The position numbers and the translations under genes were made by a program. A DNA stretch of 64,000 bases, taken from positions 2,715,001-2,779,000 of the forward strand of contig WPIO01000038.1 of the NCBI GenBank assembly GCA_009760855.2, written 5' to 3'. This document shows, one piece after another, positions 11,900-48,060 of the stretch. Positions within the stretch are counted from its first letter, which is position 1; every line of letters starts with the position of its first letter. Below the pieces are notes generated by a model. The model searched no databases. It was not told the origin of the DNA and was given only the letters and a program-made list of their open reading frames with translations. Source of the stretch: Cristatella mucedo (Eukaryota; Bryozoa; Phylactolaemata; Cristatellidae).

Positions 11900-13200
11900 T
11901 CTTTCACTCACTCCATCTACGGCGCGGAGAATAAGCTTGCCGATGCCGCCGCTGCGTTCGGGTAGTCGCCGCAGAGGTCGCGCGCGCGCGCCGAGCGAGG
12001 CCCGCTCGCCAGGGGACGCGCTCCGTCCGAAAATGGCCGCCGACCGTGGGGTCGTGGGCGCTCTGTCGCGCCGTAGCGGACGCGACTCGCAGTGCGGCTC
12101 GGCTGCGGGCGCAGGCGCGCTATGAAGCGAACTCCCCTCGAGCAGACTGCCGTGCTTCTATCGCTCTTCTACCGCAGGATCCGTCGTTTGCAGCGGCCCC
12201 TGCTCGGCGGGCGAGGAGGGGTTCCGGGGCTCACGCGGAGGGGGACCGCGTGAGCGGTCCGCGGCGCCGCTCCAGCGCCACGCAGCGGGCCAGAGACCTC
12301 ACAGCCGGCGCAGCTCGGTACCGCCGCACCATAGATCCTTCGCGGAGCCACTCTGCCGGCGGCGCCCCTCCCCTCGCACCCGTTCCAATGCTGGCCGCCC
12401 CGCAGCGCATGCGGGCCAGCTCGGCACAGGTTCCCCGTCTCCCCACCCACCCCCTTCCCGCCGCCGTCATCTTCAGCCGACCATTTTAGCTGTGCCGACC
12501 GGTGGGTACCTCGCCGCGCCACCGCATCTCACTGCCGCGTAGCGAAGGCTGGCCCGAGCGAACGCCGGACGCGACCGACGTGCCCCCGGCCCTTGTCGTC
12601 GTCTGCTGCTGCTGCTGCTGCTGCTTCTGCTGCGCTTCGCTGAGGCCGACGCCGCATCCGAAAGCCCGGCCAATCGACGGCTCTTCGAATGCCTGCGGCG
12701 GCGGCGGCGAAGCTCGGTCTTAACGTATCGAGCGAAAAACAATAAGCACCAGCCGCCGCCGCCGCCGCCGCCGCCGCCGCATGCTTGCAGGATTGAAAAT
12801 AGATTTCCCTTTCCGGCCGGTCGGCGAGAGAGCGCCGCTCACGTCTCGGCCGCCGCGTAGTCGCTCGTTCGTCTAGCCTTGGGCGAAACGACCTCAAATG
12901 CCGGCGACGCAGCGCGAGAGCGGCGCGCGCGCGCACGGAGTTGCGGGCGCCGTCCGGCGACGGTCCGACCGAGTCGGCGAGTTGGCGGCATCTCGCGCGG
13001 TCACGCATCGGCGCGCACGTGCCACCGGCCGAGAGCCGGCCGGCTAATCGACGACAGCGGGCGCCTCGGGCTGGCCGAGCTCTGCCGGCGGAACTCGGGG
13101 CGGAGCTCCGCGGAGGCGGCCGCCATCTTTGGGCCGTCGCTGCTTCCCTCCTGCTTCTGCTTCCATCTATCCTTTGCCTAAGGGGCAAATTTCAGCCCCG
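11900..13200. other. CpG-rich block with YY1-type sites, candidate promoter
   Basis: There is a plus-strand aaaatggccgcc at 12029-12040 and a minus-strand caaagatggcggc at 13119-13131, both of the kind found at TATA-less promoters near start codons. (CTG)n is at about 12602-12625 and (CCG)n at about 12752-12780. The ORFs here are Ala/Arg/Pro-rich shadows without family matches. Confidence 0.4.
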
Positions 13201-14779
13201 CGAAGTCGTCAATGCCTTTAATTAAGTTTTATCTATTAATTTTGTTTATGTATTAACTTTATTTATTCTTTAATTTATTTATACAATGCAGTGCGAGTAA
13301 GCTTAGTGGGTGTTGGATCGGGATTGACTTCGCCCTACAAAAGCGCAGCGGTCGGTACCTTTAATCGGCAGCGGATTAAAGGAAGGACGCTGCACTGCAT
13401 CTCCGACGGCATTGAAGCTCCCCCCTTTCTCGATTAATTTATATGCAGGCTCATAATGACTGGGCCATGTGACGTTTGCGGCGCTCGCAGCAAGCATTAG
13501 CCCAACTGTAGCGTCGTAGTCGTCTGGGGTAGTTGCTTTTGTTTGTCGACAGGTCACTCAGCCAACGCCAACGTTCAGCTGCGTTCTACGTTGGTTTGGT
13601 TTCGCAGCGCTCGCTGTGATTATATAGATTTGCTTTGGGCAGAGACTCCATCAGTGAGCCGCGAAGCGTTTCTGTCGCCTTTGATCGTCTTATAAGACTA
13701 GCCGGCCTTTCGTGGACTAGCGGTCGTTCCTCTCCTGTAAGGCCTGTTCAGACTTTGTGAGGACCACGTGAGAGCCTCGACGGTAAAAGAGTTGCCTGCA
13801 ATGACAATGGCAGGCGGCGTACTCGATAGAGCGCCGGCGGCCGCCTAATTCCGTCGATGCACGATCTGCAATTTGACGCGAAGGTCTACTCCAACTAAAT
13901 GCAGGATGCCAGGTGCAGTTCGCCGTGAAGCTAAAAACGCACGCTTCCCCACAGCATTCGCTCTGTCCACCTGAACGTTCGTCCATTTTATTTGTATGGG
14001 TGCTGAAACCGTTCACGCTATAGCCAACCAATTGACGGGCTTCCTTTACAGCATGCTTAAGCTGCCTAGAACGTGACTAAGTTCTCTTGGCGTGGCACGA
14101 AATATATTTGTTTTGTTATTGTTATTATTATATGTTGCATGCAACATTGACCGGGCTCAGAAGAGCGACGTTGCGGTATAAGAGGACCTTCGCGTAATTG
14201 TTTAACGGAACGGTCAATAAACGTGCACTCACTACTGTTCTTTGCGTGCTGGCGCTTTGCATGTTGTCACTCAACGTATTGACAGGCTTTCTTTACAGAG
14301 TATTAATGTGCCTAGAAAGAGATTTGTTCTTTGAAGTTTCTATACAAATGTCTCTTCATTCCCAATGATATATTATTGTCACTTCTCCTACCCATATGCC
14401 TCTTGTACTCTTTGGTAAAGCTGTGTTTCCTGTTTGCTGAGCCTCGGAGGAGGCGGAGCAGAAGAAGAGTTGAAGAGGTTGAAGCTTGTTTTCGCTTCAA
14501 GCTCTAGAAGTGGGAATTCTGGGAATTTGTCTGTCTGTCTGTCCGCTTAGTAAATAACGAACGCAGAGAACGCATTCAAGTTTCTTTACTGCAATGCGAG
14601 ATGCTCGTTGAGCTGGTCTATGCTTCGCCGTACCCTGTCCCACATGAATAAAATAGCATAACGTCCGGCGGTTAAAAAGGGGCGTGCGAGTAACTTATGC
14701 CAGTGCTTTAATCTTTAAAGACGACCGTGACGTCACTTTAAACTGGAAGTGCAGAGGTCATGTTCGGTCTCTCGAGGAC
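13200..14779. other. AT-richer stretch, nothing recognised
   Basis: Composition drops abruptly after the CpG block. I see no gene or known repeat family. Confidence 0.4.
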
Positions 14780-14942
14780 CTTCACTGGTTTAAGCGCTCG
14801 CTCGCCTTTTTAGCGACCAAGGTTATGGGGTGAATGCAAAGGTCGTTGAGGTCGTCGGCTCGTGCCCTGTGGCACATTTGAAACGCCTGAATAGAGATCA
14901 AGTTCTCGTAGGGCGCTATACAAATGTAAATTATATTTATAT
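14780..14942 (+). mobile_element. tRNA-derived SINE, family B, with LINE-type tail
   Basis: A degraded tRNA-like head is followed by the tail gcctgaatagagatcaagttctc and ggcgctatacaaatg, then AT-rich sequence. The tail is also the 3' end of LINE A in this window. Confidence 0.65.
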
Positions 14943-15017
14943 GTATTCATGGCAACAGGCACGCAAGTGGCACTTCCGGAAGTAAGCCAAGGAGGCGCAA
15001 GACCTTGACTTTCGTAA

Positions 15018-16235
15018 TAATAATAATAATGCACTTGATAAAGCGCCCTCAGAGAACTCAATCTCTTTCTAGGCGCCTTACATTTGCTGCAAAGGGAAAC
15101 GCGATTGGATGGTGAGTAATATCATGCTTGATAAACAACATGAATAACATGGTTAGGGGTGACATGCACAGGGTCAGCATGCAAGTGTGGTTAGTGACAG
15201 TATGCACAGTGTCAGCACGCATAAGCACATGAACGACGAATCACAGGGACCCACTAAATGCTGTCATAAACAGGTGTGCTTTTAAGTTCTTTTTAAATGT
15301 GGTCAGGTCAGGGGATGTTCTGAAGCAAGTCGGGAGTGAGTTCCAGGCCTTGGGAGCATACAAACTAAGTGCATGGTCTCCAAATGATTTGAGGTTTGTA
15401 CGAGATATTTGTAAACTATTGGATTCCGAAAAGCAGGTGGTACGATGCTTGGCCTGGTGGGGAGTAGATCTGAGAGATAGGCTGGAGCCAAAGAATGAAG
15501 TGACCTAAACGTGAGCGACAAAACCTTGAAGTCGATCCGTTGCTTGACTGGTAGCCAGTGCAGGTCGGCGAGAAGTGGTGTAATGTGGCAATTGCGACGC
15601 TCACGACATACAAGCCTAGCTGCAGAGTTTTGCACCAGCTGTAATCGCCTGATTGCACATGCCGGTAAGCAGTGAGTTACAGATGTCAAGACGGGATGTC
15701 AACAATGCATGGACCAACTTAGTCGTGGTATCCTTATCTAAACAAGCCCGAATTTTAGCAATGTTATGTAGCTGAAAGTAGGCAGACTTGATTGTGGAGC
15801 TGATGTGGTCGTCTAACAAGAGGTCACTTTGGAACGTGAACCTAGATTTCGTGCACATCCAACAGGAGATATGCTGGCAGAGCCGATTTTGAGCGTTAGC
15901 CTATCCAATTTCTGAATCACTCTTGGTTTGCCCATAACTAATAAGTTAGTTTTATCATCGTTTAGTTTCAGAAAATTTGCTCCTATCCATGTGCGTATGT
16001 CATCAATACATGCAGCAAGAGAGTTGAGAGATTTCGAGGTGCTCGAAGGCTGGGAGGTATCAAAGCAGAGGTACAACTGAGTGTCGTCCGCATGGAAGTG
16101 AAAGCCTAGATTGTGCTGGGCAATCACATCGGCAAGAGAAAGAGTATAAACCGTGAAAGGAATGGGACCGAGCTCGGAGCCCTGAGGTACGCCATATGTC
16201 AGAGGTACATCGGATGATATTTGTTCCACTGAGGC
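15018..16235 (-). mobile_element. LINE A (L2/CR1-like), 5'-truncated, longest copy
   Basis: The minus strand encodes part of a reverse transcriptase: YGVPQGSELGPI, then FHFHADDTQLYL (the usual YADD reads HADD), then a C-terminal part with [35 protein letters not shown] and [15 protein letters not shown]. Frameshifts separate the parts. The 3' end is gcgcctagaaagagattgagttctctgagggcgc followed by (ATT)n. The 5' end is cut at about 16235, where the PKA RII CpG island begins. It is a dead copy. Confidence 0.88.
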
Positions 16236-16239
16236 ACCG

Positions 16240-17100
16240 CGGCTCCTCGGAGAGCTGGAGAGGCGTGTCTGGGTGGGTGCGCGTCGCTCGAGCCGCCTCG
16301 GCTGTCGGTCCAAGGCTTGCCGGTATAGCCCACCCCCGACAGCCCCCCCTTTCGCGAGCCCGCTTTTCAGTGGCCGACCATCGTGCCTGCGCCTACGTAT
16401 CCCCGCTCGCGACTCGTCTGCGATGTGCGGCGGTGGACGGCGACCACGCCGGCGCGCTGCGATCGGCGCCGGCTCGCGCCCTGGCGAACTGCATCCTGAA
16501 GCTCGGACGGGTGCGGAGCACTGCGCGCGGCCGCGCGACGTCGGAAGAGGCCGCTGCCGTCCGCGTTTCGCAAGACCCGCTCGAGCTCGCAGCCGCCGCC
16601 GGCCGCGACCGCCGCGGCGCTGACGTCACCGCCAGCTGCAGCGAGAAGATTGTGGCTGGGGAGGGAGGTGCGGGGAGAGAGAGGGAGCGAGAGAGAATGA
16701 CCCAGCCCCTCCCTCTCCTGAGCAGGGCAAGCACCTGGCCAGCAGGTCAGCCTGGCGGCCGACGTCCTGGCTCCGACGGGCGCGCGGGCGAGCGGTCGCA
16801 CGCGGTTGGCCGGTCGGCGGTTGGTCCAAGTCTAGCAGCGGCGGCGGCGACGGCGAAGGTCTGCGCTGCGCGGCTGACTGCGCTGCACAGCTGCGGCGCC
16901 GGCGTGCGAGCCTCTGCCAGCGAGCCTCGGCTCTGCTTGCGCATCGTCTCTACCGGCGGGAGGAGGAGGAGTGTCTGCCTGCCGCCCTCTGTCGTCAGCA
17001 GCCGGCGGCGGTCTTATCGCCCGGCTCTCTCGCCGCAGGCAGGAGTGGGCTTCGCGCGCTTCGCGCCTCTCGGTCGCAGCCGCATCGGTCGGCAGTGGCG
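16240..17100 (+). promoter_or_regulatory. CpG-island promoter / 5' UTR of PKA RII
   Basis: Composition changes sharply at about 16240, from AT-richer LINE sequence to dense CpG that continues through exon 1 to about 17780. I see no TATA box at a convincing position. The long ORFs here (Arg/Ala/Pro/Ser-rich, several frames, both strands) reflect GC content and are not treated as genes. Confidence 0.6.
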
Positions 17101-42204
<25,104 letters not shown>

Positions 42205-42289
42205 CAAGGTATGGGAATGCCACTCATGTGCCCGCATCAGGCGTATCCGCCGTTCCAACAAGATGTGTGAGAAGCTTGGGGGAGAGAGA

Positions 42290-42365
<76 letters not shown>

Positions 42366-42415
42366 CAGTGGGGCGAGACAGTGCGGGGTGGGGGGGGAAG
42401 AGACAGTGGTCGAGG

Positions 42416-42498
<83 letters not shown>

Positions 42499-43615
42499 AG
42501 AGGGAGAGAGAGAGTCACAGAGGGGCGAGACAGTGCAGGGGGAAGAGACAGCGGTCGAGGGAGAGAGATCGAACGAGATTAGAAAGAGGAAATATGAGAA
42601 AGAGATTGAATGTAGGACCTGCTGCCTTTGGCACGGTAGGACTTCCGGCAGGTTGTGCACGCACTAACCTGCCGGTGATCATTCCTGCTCATACTCTGCA
42701 GGTGGTCTCCTGTGATGGCTGCAGCAGAGGAGCTCGCGGTGAGCTCAAGCTTCGTTGACAGCTCTGCGGTCTGCCATGCTCCACTGCTGCTGCTGCTGCT
42801 TGTTCGGGCTCGCGCTCGCCGATGGTGGCTGTCGACTGCCAGAGACTCTGTCCGTCTGCAAAGCTCGGCTCCAGATGTGCGCCCGACTGCCAGCGCCACC
42901 TTGCGGCATCGCCGTTGAGCTGCCACTAAGGGGAGTGAGCTAGCGCAGTCGACTGACGACGTGACGGCGTGCCACGTGGCGGTGTGGCATCATGCAAGTC
43001 GGTGTGATTTCGAGAGAGCCTGCTCTCAGGGAGCCTCCAGCTATGATTTAGGTCTTCGAGGACAAAACTTGTGGTCGATACGTTTGTAAGCAGCAAGTGG
43101 AATGCCAACGTCAGCCGCATTGCATTCAGCCAGCATAGACGGCGGCCAGCCGCATGTGAAGGCTTCATCGGAAGCGCTCACTGTGGTTAGGCCTAACCAT
43201 AGTGAACTGCCACACTAGTCATTCTATTATTGTCGCGATTATTAGTATACATTACCGGAACTGTGGTGTAGGATAGTAAACATTCAATCTTATTGTATGT
43301 CGATGGAGCTGTGCAATGTGCTTAAGCAGCTGATAGTGATCTGATATCTCTATCTATCTGAATGTCTCTCATAGAAGCAGACGCGACTGCAAACGTGGTG
43401 CCAGCAGCATGCACGCATGACACGAACTGGCCTGCAGTAATCCACCAGGTTTGTACATCAGAAATGCAGGTGTGTGGTCGCAGTCGCAGGTGCTCTGGCC
43501 TCCGGGCAAAGTCGCTGACAGGCGAATGACCTGGATCACACGCAGTGGAAGCACACCGGACGGAGGGGACATCGAAGTCAATTAGTCTTAATAAACACTT
43601 ATGCATTGCCTGCCG
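42205..43615 (+). other. Probable 3' untranslated region of PKA RII
   Basis: The first AATAAA I find after the stop is at 43590-43595. If used, the 3' UTR is about 1.4 kb and includes the duplicated (GA)n block at 42281-42562. No other gene is recognisable here. The 3' end is inferred. Confidence 0.4.
42281..42562 (+). repeat. Duplicated (GA)n block in the PKA RII 3' UTR
   Basis: There are two (GA)n tracts (about 42281-42362 and 42416-42493), each followed by a near copy of agtcacag(t/a)ggggcgagacagtgc and agagacag(t/c)ggtcgaggg (42361-42417 and 42513-42562). A unit of about 150 bp has been tandemly duplicated. Confidence 0.9.
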
Positions 43616-43849
43616 GATCAGTATTTACTTTAAGCCCGGGACTACATCAAGGCCAGGGGCATTTTCATTTCGTAGCACCAAGACAATCCTTAACTTGTAT
43701 TTGCAAGCAAAATAAGTGGATTCCACACAAAATATCGATTGTGTAATCAGTAAAGCATGTTAGTGCAACAAATAAAACTAAATAATACTCGACATTTAAT
43801 ATGTATTTACTACATGGTTACATATAGGTTTATACTGTATTTACAGGTA

Positions 43850-43998
43850 AAAATTCAATTCATTTGTTTAGCACACTAAGAGAACCTAATCACTATTTAA
43901 GTGCTTCACATATACCAAGGGACTCTAGACCACGACCTTGGTCATCAAATACATTCACCTTGGTCAGAGGCGATCACATTAACCGCTGGGCCAGACAA
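43850..43998 (-). mobile_element. tRNA-derived SINE, family B
   Basis: The minus strand reads tggcccagcggttaatg, then accaaggtcgtggtc, then the degraded tail cacttaaatagtgattaggttctc. Confidence 0.7.
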
Positions 43999-44049
43999 GC
44001 GCGGTATATTTGTGTCCGGGTATATATAAATTAAATACTCTTCGTTTGT

Positions 44050-44560
44050 ATTCGCAGGTCTTCGCCTCCCGTGCGATGAGATGCCGAGGGTTGGTGCAAG
44101 ACCTCGCTGATAAGCTTGTATGCCGCGGAAGATCGATATCTGCCGCTCTGTACCACTTCTCGCTGACGAGCACTGACTCCCCATCAACCAGCTCGTCGAC
44201 TTCCGGCCACTCATTATTTTAGGTCACGTCGTCCTCCTGCTTAGGCCTACCACTCAGACTCGCTTCCTAATCAGGCTTTGCGTCGTCTGACCAACTGTTT
44301 TGTCACCGGTCACTTTTTGTCACTTAGCCGTACCTCTAACTCGAACTTTTAGGTCGCTTCATTCTCTGGCTCCCACCTACCTATCAGAACTACTCCCCAA
44401 TCGGGCTGGGCATCGAACCAGTCGATCTTCTGACTAAAGCCCCTTGAACCTGTGCCTCGAACCTAGCTCGAATCCTTAAGAAACCGTGCCTCTAGTTTGT
44501 ATGCTCCTGAAGCCTGGAACTCACTCCTGACTGAAATCACAATATCTTACATTTGCATCG
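44050..44560 (+). mobile_element. LINE A fragment
   Basis: It encodes frame-broken relics of the same reverse-transcriptase C-terminus ([17 protein letters not shown] and VCRGRSI), with an internal disruption between about 44220 and 44345. Confidence 0.65.
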
Positions 44561-44968
44561 CTTGTCTCACAATTCGGCTGCTCTCTATCGAGCTTTGAAG
44601 CGTTTTCCGGATCCTACATCTGGCTCACGGGTCGTTTCACTCGCTTGCAGCAGCCTGCCTATCCGACCTTCTCGCTCCTCTCATTCTCTCTCGAACACCA
44701 CTGAGCCTTCAGAATCTAGTCATGTCTCGGCTAGCCCTCGCGCTAAGTTGAACTATTTTGCTGATCGAGCATTCCGCTCGTATTCATCGAATACGTTGAA
44801 CTCGCAGTCGGCTACGTCGCTTGCTTACCTTCACGCGATGCATACATAGCATTCTACCGCGTCTGAGTTCTTACCACACGGTGGGCACGAGTTGCTTCTC
44901 ATCTGCTTTTTCCGCTGGCCTAAGCGTGTTGTAAATCTTTTTTTCATAGCGCCCTGACTTAATCTCAA

Positions 44969-45110
44969 GCTGGTTTGGTCCAGCGGTTAAGGTCCTCGCC
45001 CCAACCAAGGTCTGGCTGTGGTCGCGGGCTTAAGCCCCCTGGCATATGTGAAGCGCCTGAATAGAGATTAAGTTCTCTTGGGGTGGTATACAAATGAATT
45101 ATATTAATTC
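44969..45110 (+). mobile_element. tRNA-derived SINE, family B
   Basis: A clear A box (tggtccagcggttaagg) and a B-box-like ggtcgcgggcttaag are followed by gcgcctgaatagagattaagttctc and tatacaaatg. Confidence 0.75.
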
Positions 45111-46600
45111 TCAATTCAGGCGCTTGGCATTTTTACCGAAGGGCTTGAGCCGCCGACGACGATCGTCAAAGGCAATATTAGGCATTTCTCTGCCTGTCAT
45201 TTGCTTTTGCCTGCTCGATACTGTGCACGCCACTACCCCTTCGCTATATACCGCAGCAAGTTGTAAGGCATCTGGATAGAGCGCGGGTCTTTAAGGGCGC
45301 TATACAATCGACCTCCCACTACTACTCTCCAGCAAAGAAGGGCCATCCAGCGATTTCTTCGGCTCGACGCACTCGCACTTCCGGCGTTCTCGATCGCCGA
45401 GCCAGGCGCTCGAAGCACCGCGGGCTGAGCCGGCGGAAGAGGCGTCGCCGGAAGGTGTCCTGGCTGGCGCTCCCTGTATCGCCCGCAGCAGAACATCTTC
45501 AGCCAGTCACCCTTCGGACACCTCGCCGACATCCGAAAATTCACGGACGAGCATTTCATTTTCTCAGCCTTCCTTTCTCGTCGGCTAAGAATTTTCTGCC
45601 TGGAGAAGTGATTGTTTTATTAAAAACAAAACTGTTAGATTTAGTTTAAGCCTTCGCGAGCCACGTGCAGTTCCGAGGTTCCATAAAGAAAGCGAGCTCC
45701 ACGTGTTGATGCAAGCCGGTGTTTTACTGGGCATGAAATTGTATTTTGTGTGTCTTAAGGTACCTTGTGGTTTAACTTTCATTCTCTTCATTTATACAGC
45801 TTTGCGAATAACATCTATCTAGATAACGGATTTATTCGTCAACGTGAGCGGACCCCTCGTAGCGCGACGAAGGGGTCCACGTCCCGCACCGAAATGAAAC
45901 TTTCTGCCGATAGCCCAACCGAGCACCGGGAACTCCATGCCAAGCCCATTCGCACCTCCCAGTCCCAAGACCACACACTATTTGGTGCCACGTAGCCCGA
46001 CCTCCGAACGTGGCTAGTGGAGGCCACAGCCACCGGCGACGTACCTAGCAAACCATAGATTCCCATTTGTCATCGAGAACGGCGATGCACCTATACGAAT
46101 CCGCTCAATCGAATTCGCTCACTAAATACGAATCCACGTTTCCTCGACATCCTGACGGTTGTCACTTCAATTCCACACGGAAAAATGATTCTCACCTGGA
46201 GCTTAGCGTGGGCATGTCGGAGAATTTTGTTTCGGAAGCCAAGCGGAAGCGGCACGGCCGGTGCGAGAACGTGCACGGGGGGGGGAAGGGTTCGATCTGC
46301 AAGTACTACTTCCGGCTGCAGAATATATCTGATCGTGAGAGAACAAAGTTATTGTTGTATTGTTGGCTTTAATTCCGCAGTCCAGATCCTGCAGAGAAAA
46401 AGTACGTCAATAAGTCTGTGCTATGGAAGGTGGAGACAGCTCGTGTGTTATCCTAAACGAATCGCTGTACAGCGTAGCTTGGGTACAGGCCGGCACTCAG
46501 CTGCGGTACATTAACTCGCCTTTGATGTGATTTTGGGTTCGCGGCTGTTTCTGGGAAGTAGCAGCTGGGCTAGACGACCCAACAGATTAAAGGAGTGCAA
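45110..46600. other. Intergenic stretch, little recognised
   Basis: A reversed SINE B-like tail remnant (ctcaattcaggcgcttgg) lies at 45108-45190. ORFs at 45233-46514 match no family I know. Confidence 0.35.
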
Positions 46601-46860
46601 CTATTTATCGCAGCATTTAGTGGGTCCACATGATTCGTCCTTTGTGTGCCTGTGCGAGCTGACAGTGTGAATGCCGCCACTAATTATATTTACATGCTGA
46701 CTCTGCATGTCACCCCTAACCATGTTATGCTAGTTGTCATTGAAGATGCTATCACTAGCCATTCGATCATGCATGCTTTTAAGCAAATGTAAAGTGCCTA
46801 GAAAGAGATTGGATTATCTGAGGACGCTATAACAAATATATTATTATCATATGTAACAGG
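46600..46860 (+). mobile_element. LINE A 3' end
   Basis: cagcatttagtgggtccaca is followed by 3' UTR words, aaagtgcctagaaagagattgg and a tail ending atattattatcat. Confidence 0.72.
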
Positions 46861-47267
46861 CTCAGTGGGGAGGGCTAGCAGTTTGTGCGAAGGTTCGCTG
46901 CGAGCTTCTGGAAAACATACTTTTGCCGAAGCCTGCTCAAGCGTTTGAATTGTCGTTGATATCGTGCAATGACCGGATGGCTAAAACACCTGACAAGTTC
47001 GGCCACGTATCCAGACCCTGCTGAGCAAAAGCATCTGTCGTAAAATCTTTTAGTTAAAAGACGGAGACAGAAAATGCTCTATCCTGAAAGAATCCGAGTG
47101 CACAGGACAGCGAATTTGCCTACACCAGTTCAGCTACTTATGATAAACCTAAACTTCGGTAACCGAGAGTCAAGATTCCTAAATCAAAGCACATACCATG
47201 TATGCAACCAAGTTTCTTGATTTAAAGACAAACCTAGAGACAATTTAGTACCACCAGTAGAGAATAA

Positions 47268-47440
47268 TAATTATAATATTAATGCATCTTATATTTCGCC
47301 CTCAGATAACTTTATCTCTTTCTAGGCACTTTAAATTCGCTGAAGTTGGCAATAAAAGATCTTCCACTGCAGGATTCGAACCCACGACCTCGGTCTTGAA
47401 GAGCGAGCACCTTACCTCCTGGGCTATCGCAGAGTGCTGC
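47268..47440 (-). mobile_element. tRNA-derived SINE with LINE A tail
   Basis: The minus strand reads tagcccaggaggtaagg, gaggtcgtgggttcgaatcc, tggaagatc, then gtgcctagaaagagataaagtt and an AT-rich end. The head is SINE-like and the tail is that of LINE A. Confidence 0.65.
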
Positions 47441-47479
47441 CAAAACACCCTGAATGTCACCTGATCGCACATGCAAGTC

Positions 47480-47762
47480 CGACGCTTTAATAACTGACTC
47501 ATAAATGGTTCACTCAATAGTTGCTCGATAGCAGTCGGGGGTCAGCAGTCTAGTGCTCTCGAACCATCCTCTCATCGGCTCCCAGCCATTTCGCCGTGCT
47601 ACTCACTAAATAGAAATATATTTTGACTACCGGCCTTCGGTTCGTATGCATCTCAAGTCCGGAGCCGTCTCACATCTGTCGCCTGTATTGGCATTGCATC
47701 GTTTAAACGTCAGCTAAAGACGCAGCCCGCTCCGATCGGCTTCTCACACCCATCATGGAGCT
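47480..47762 (+). mobile_element. Degraded LINE C-terminal fragment
   Basis: 47690-47740 encodes ASFKRQLKTQP, like the S-F-K-R-x-L-K-T end of reverse-transcriptase ORFs. It ends in AAT repeats against a LINE A tail. Confidence 0.4.
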
Positions 47763-47960
47763 ATAATAATAATAATTATAATAATAATACATTTGTACAG
47801 GGCCCACAGAAAACTTAATCTCTTTCTAGACACTTTACAGATGCTGTACAGAAAGTGTTACCAAGTGATTGGAGGTAACATCCAAAAGCAGCAGGCACAG
47901 TGCAAGCAGGTACATGCACATGCATATGAAGAACGAATCACACAAAGTACTTTGCTCGTG
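47763..47960 (-). mobile_element. LINE A 3' tail fragment
   Basis: ataataataattataataataatac is followed by aaacttaatctctttctagacactttac and about 100 bp of diverged 3' UTR. Confidence 0.6.
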
Positions 47961-48060
47961 TGTGCATCTCTGTCTGTAACTCTGCAAAGATTGAGTGGGC
48001 GTTACCCTGGCGAGTTTTACGTAGCTCACTCAAAGCATGGTCGGCTTCCGAAGCGACTCC
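47960..48060 (-). mobile_element. LINE B 3' fragment
   Basis: The reverse complement matches the LINE B end: gtgggcgttaccctggcgagttttacgtagctcactcaaagc compared with the 1331-1370 copy. It adjoins a LINE A tail. Confidence 0.55.

Noticed and set aside
12529-13188. 219-codon minus-strand ORF
   Set aside because: Low-complexity Ala/Arg frame over CCG and CTG repeats; no family resemblance.
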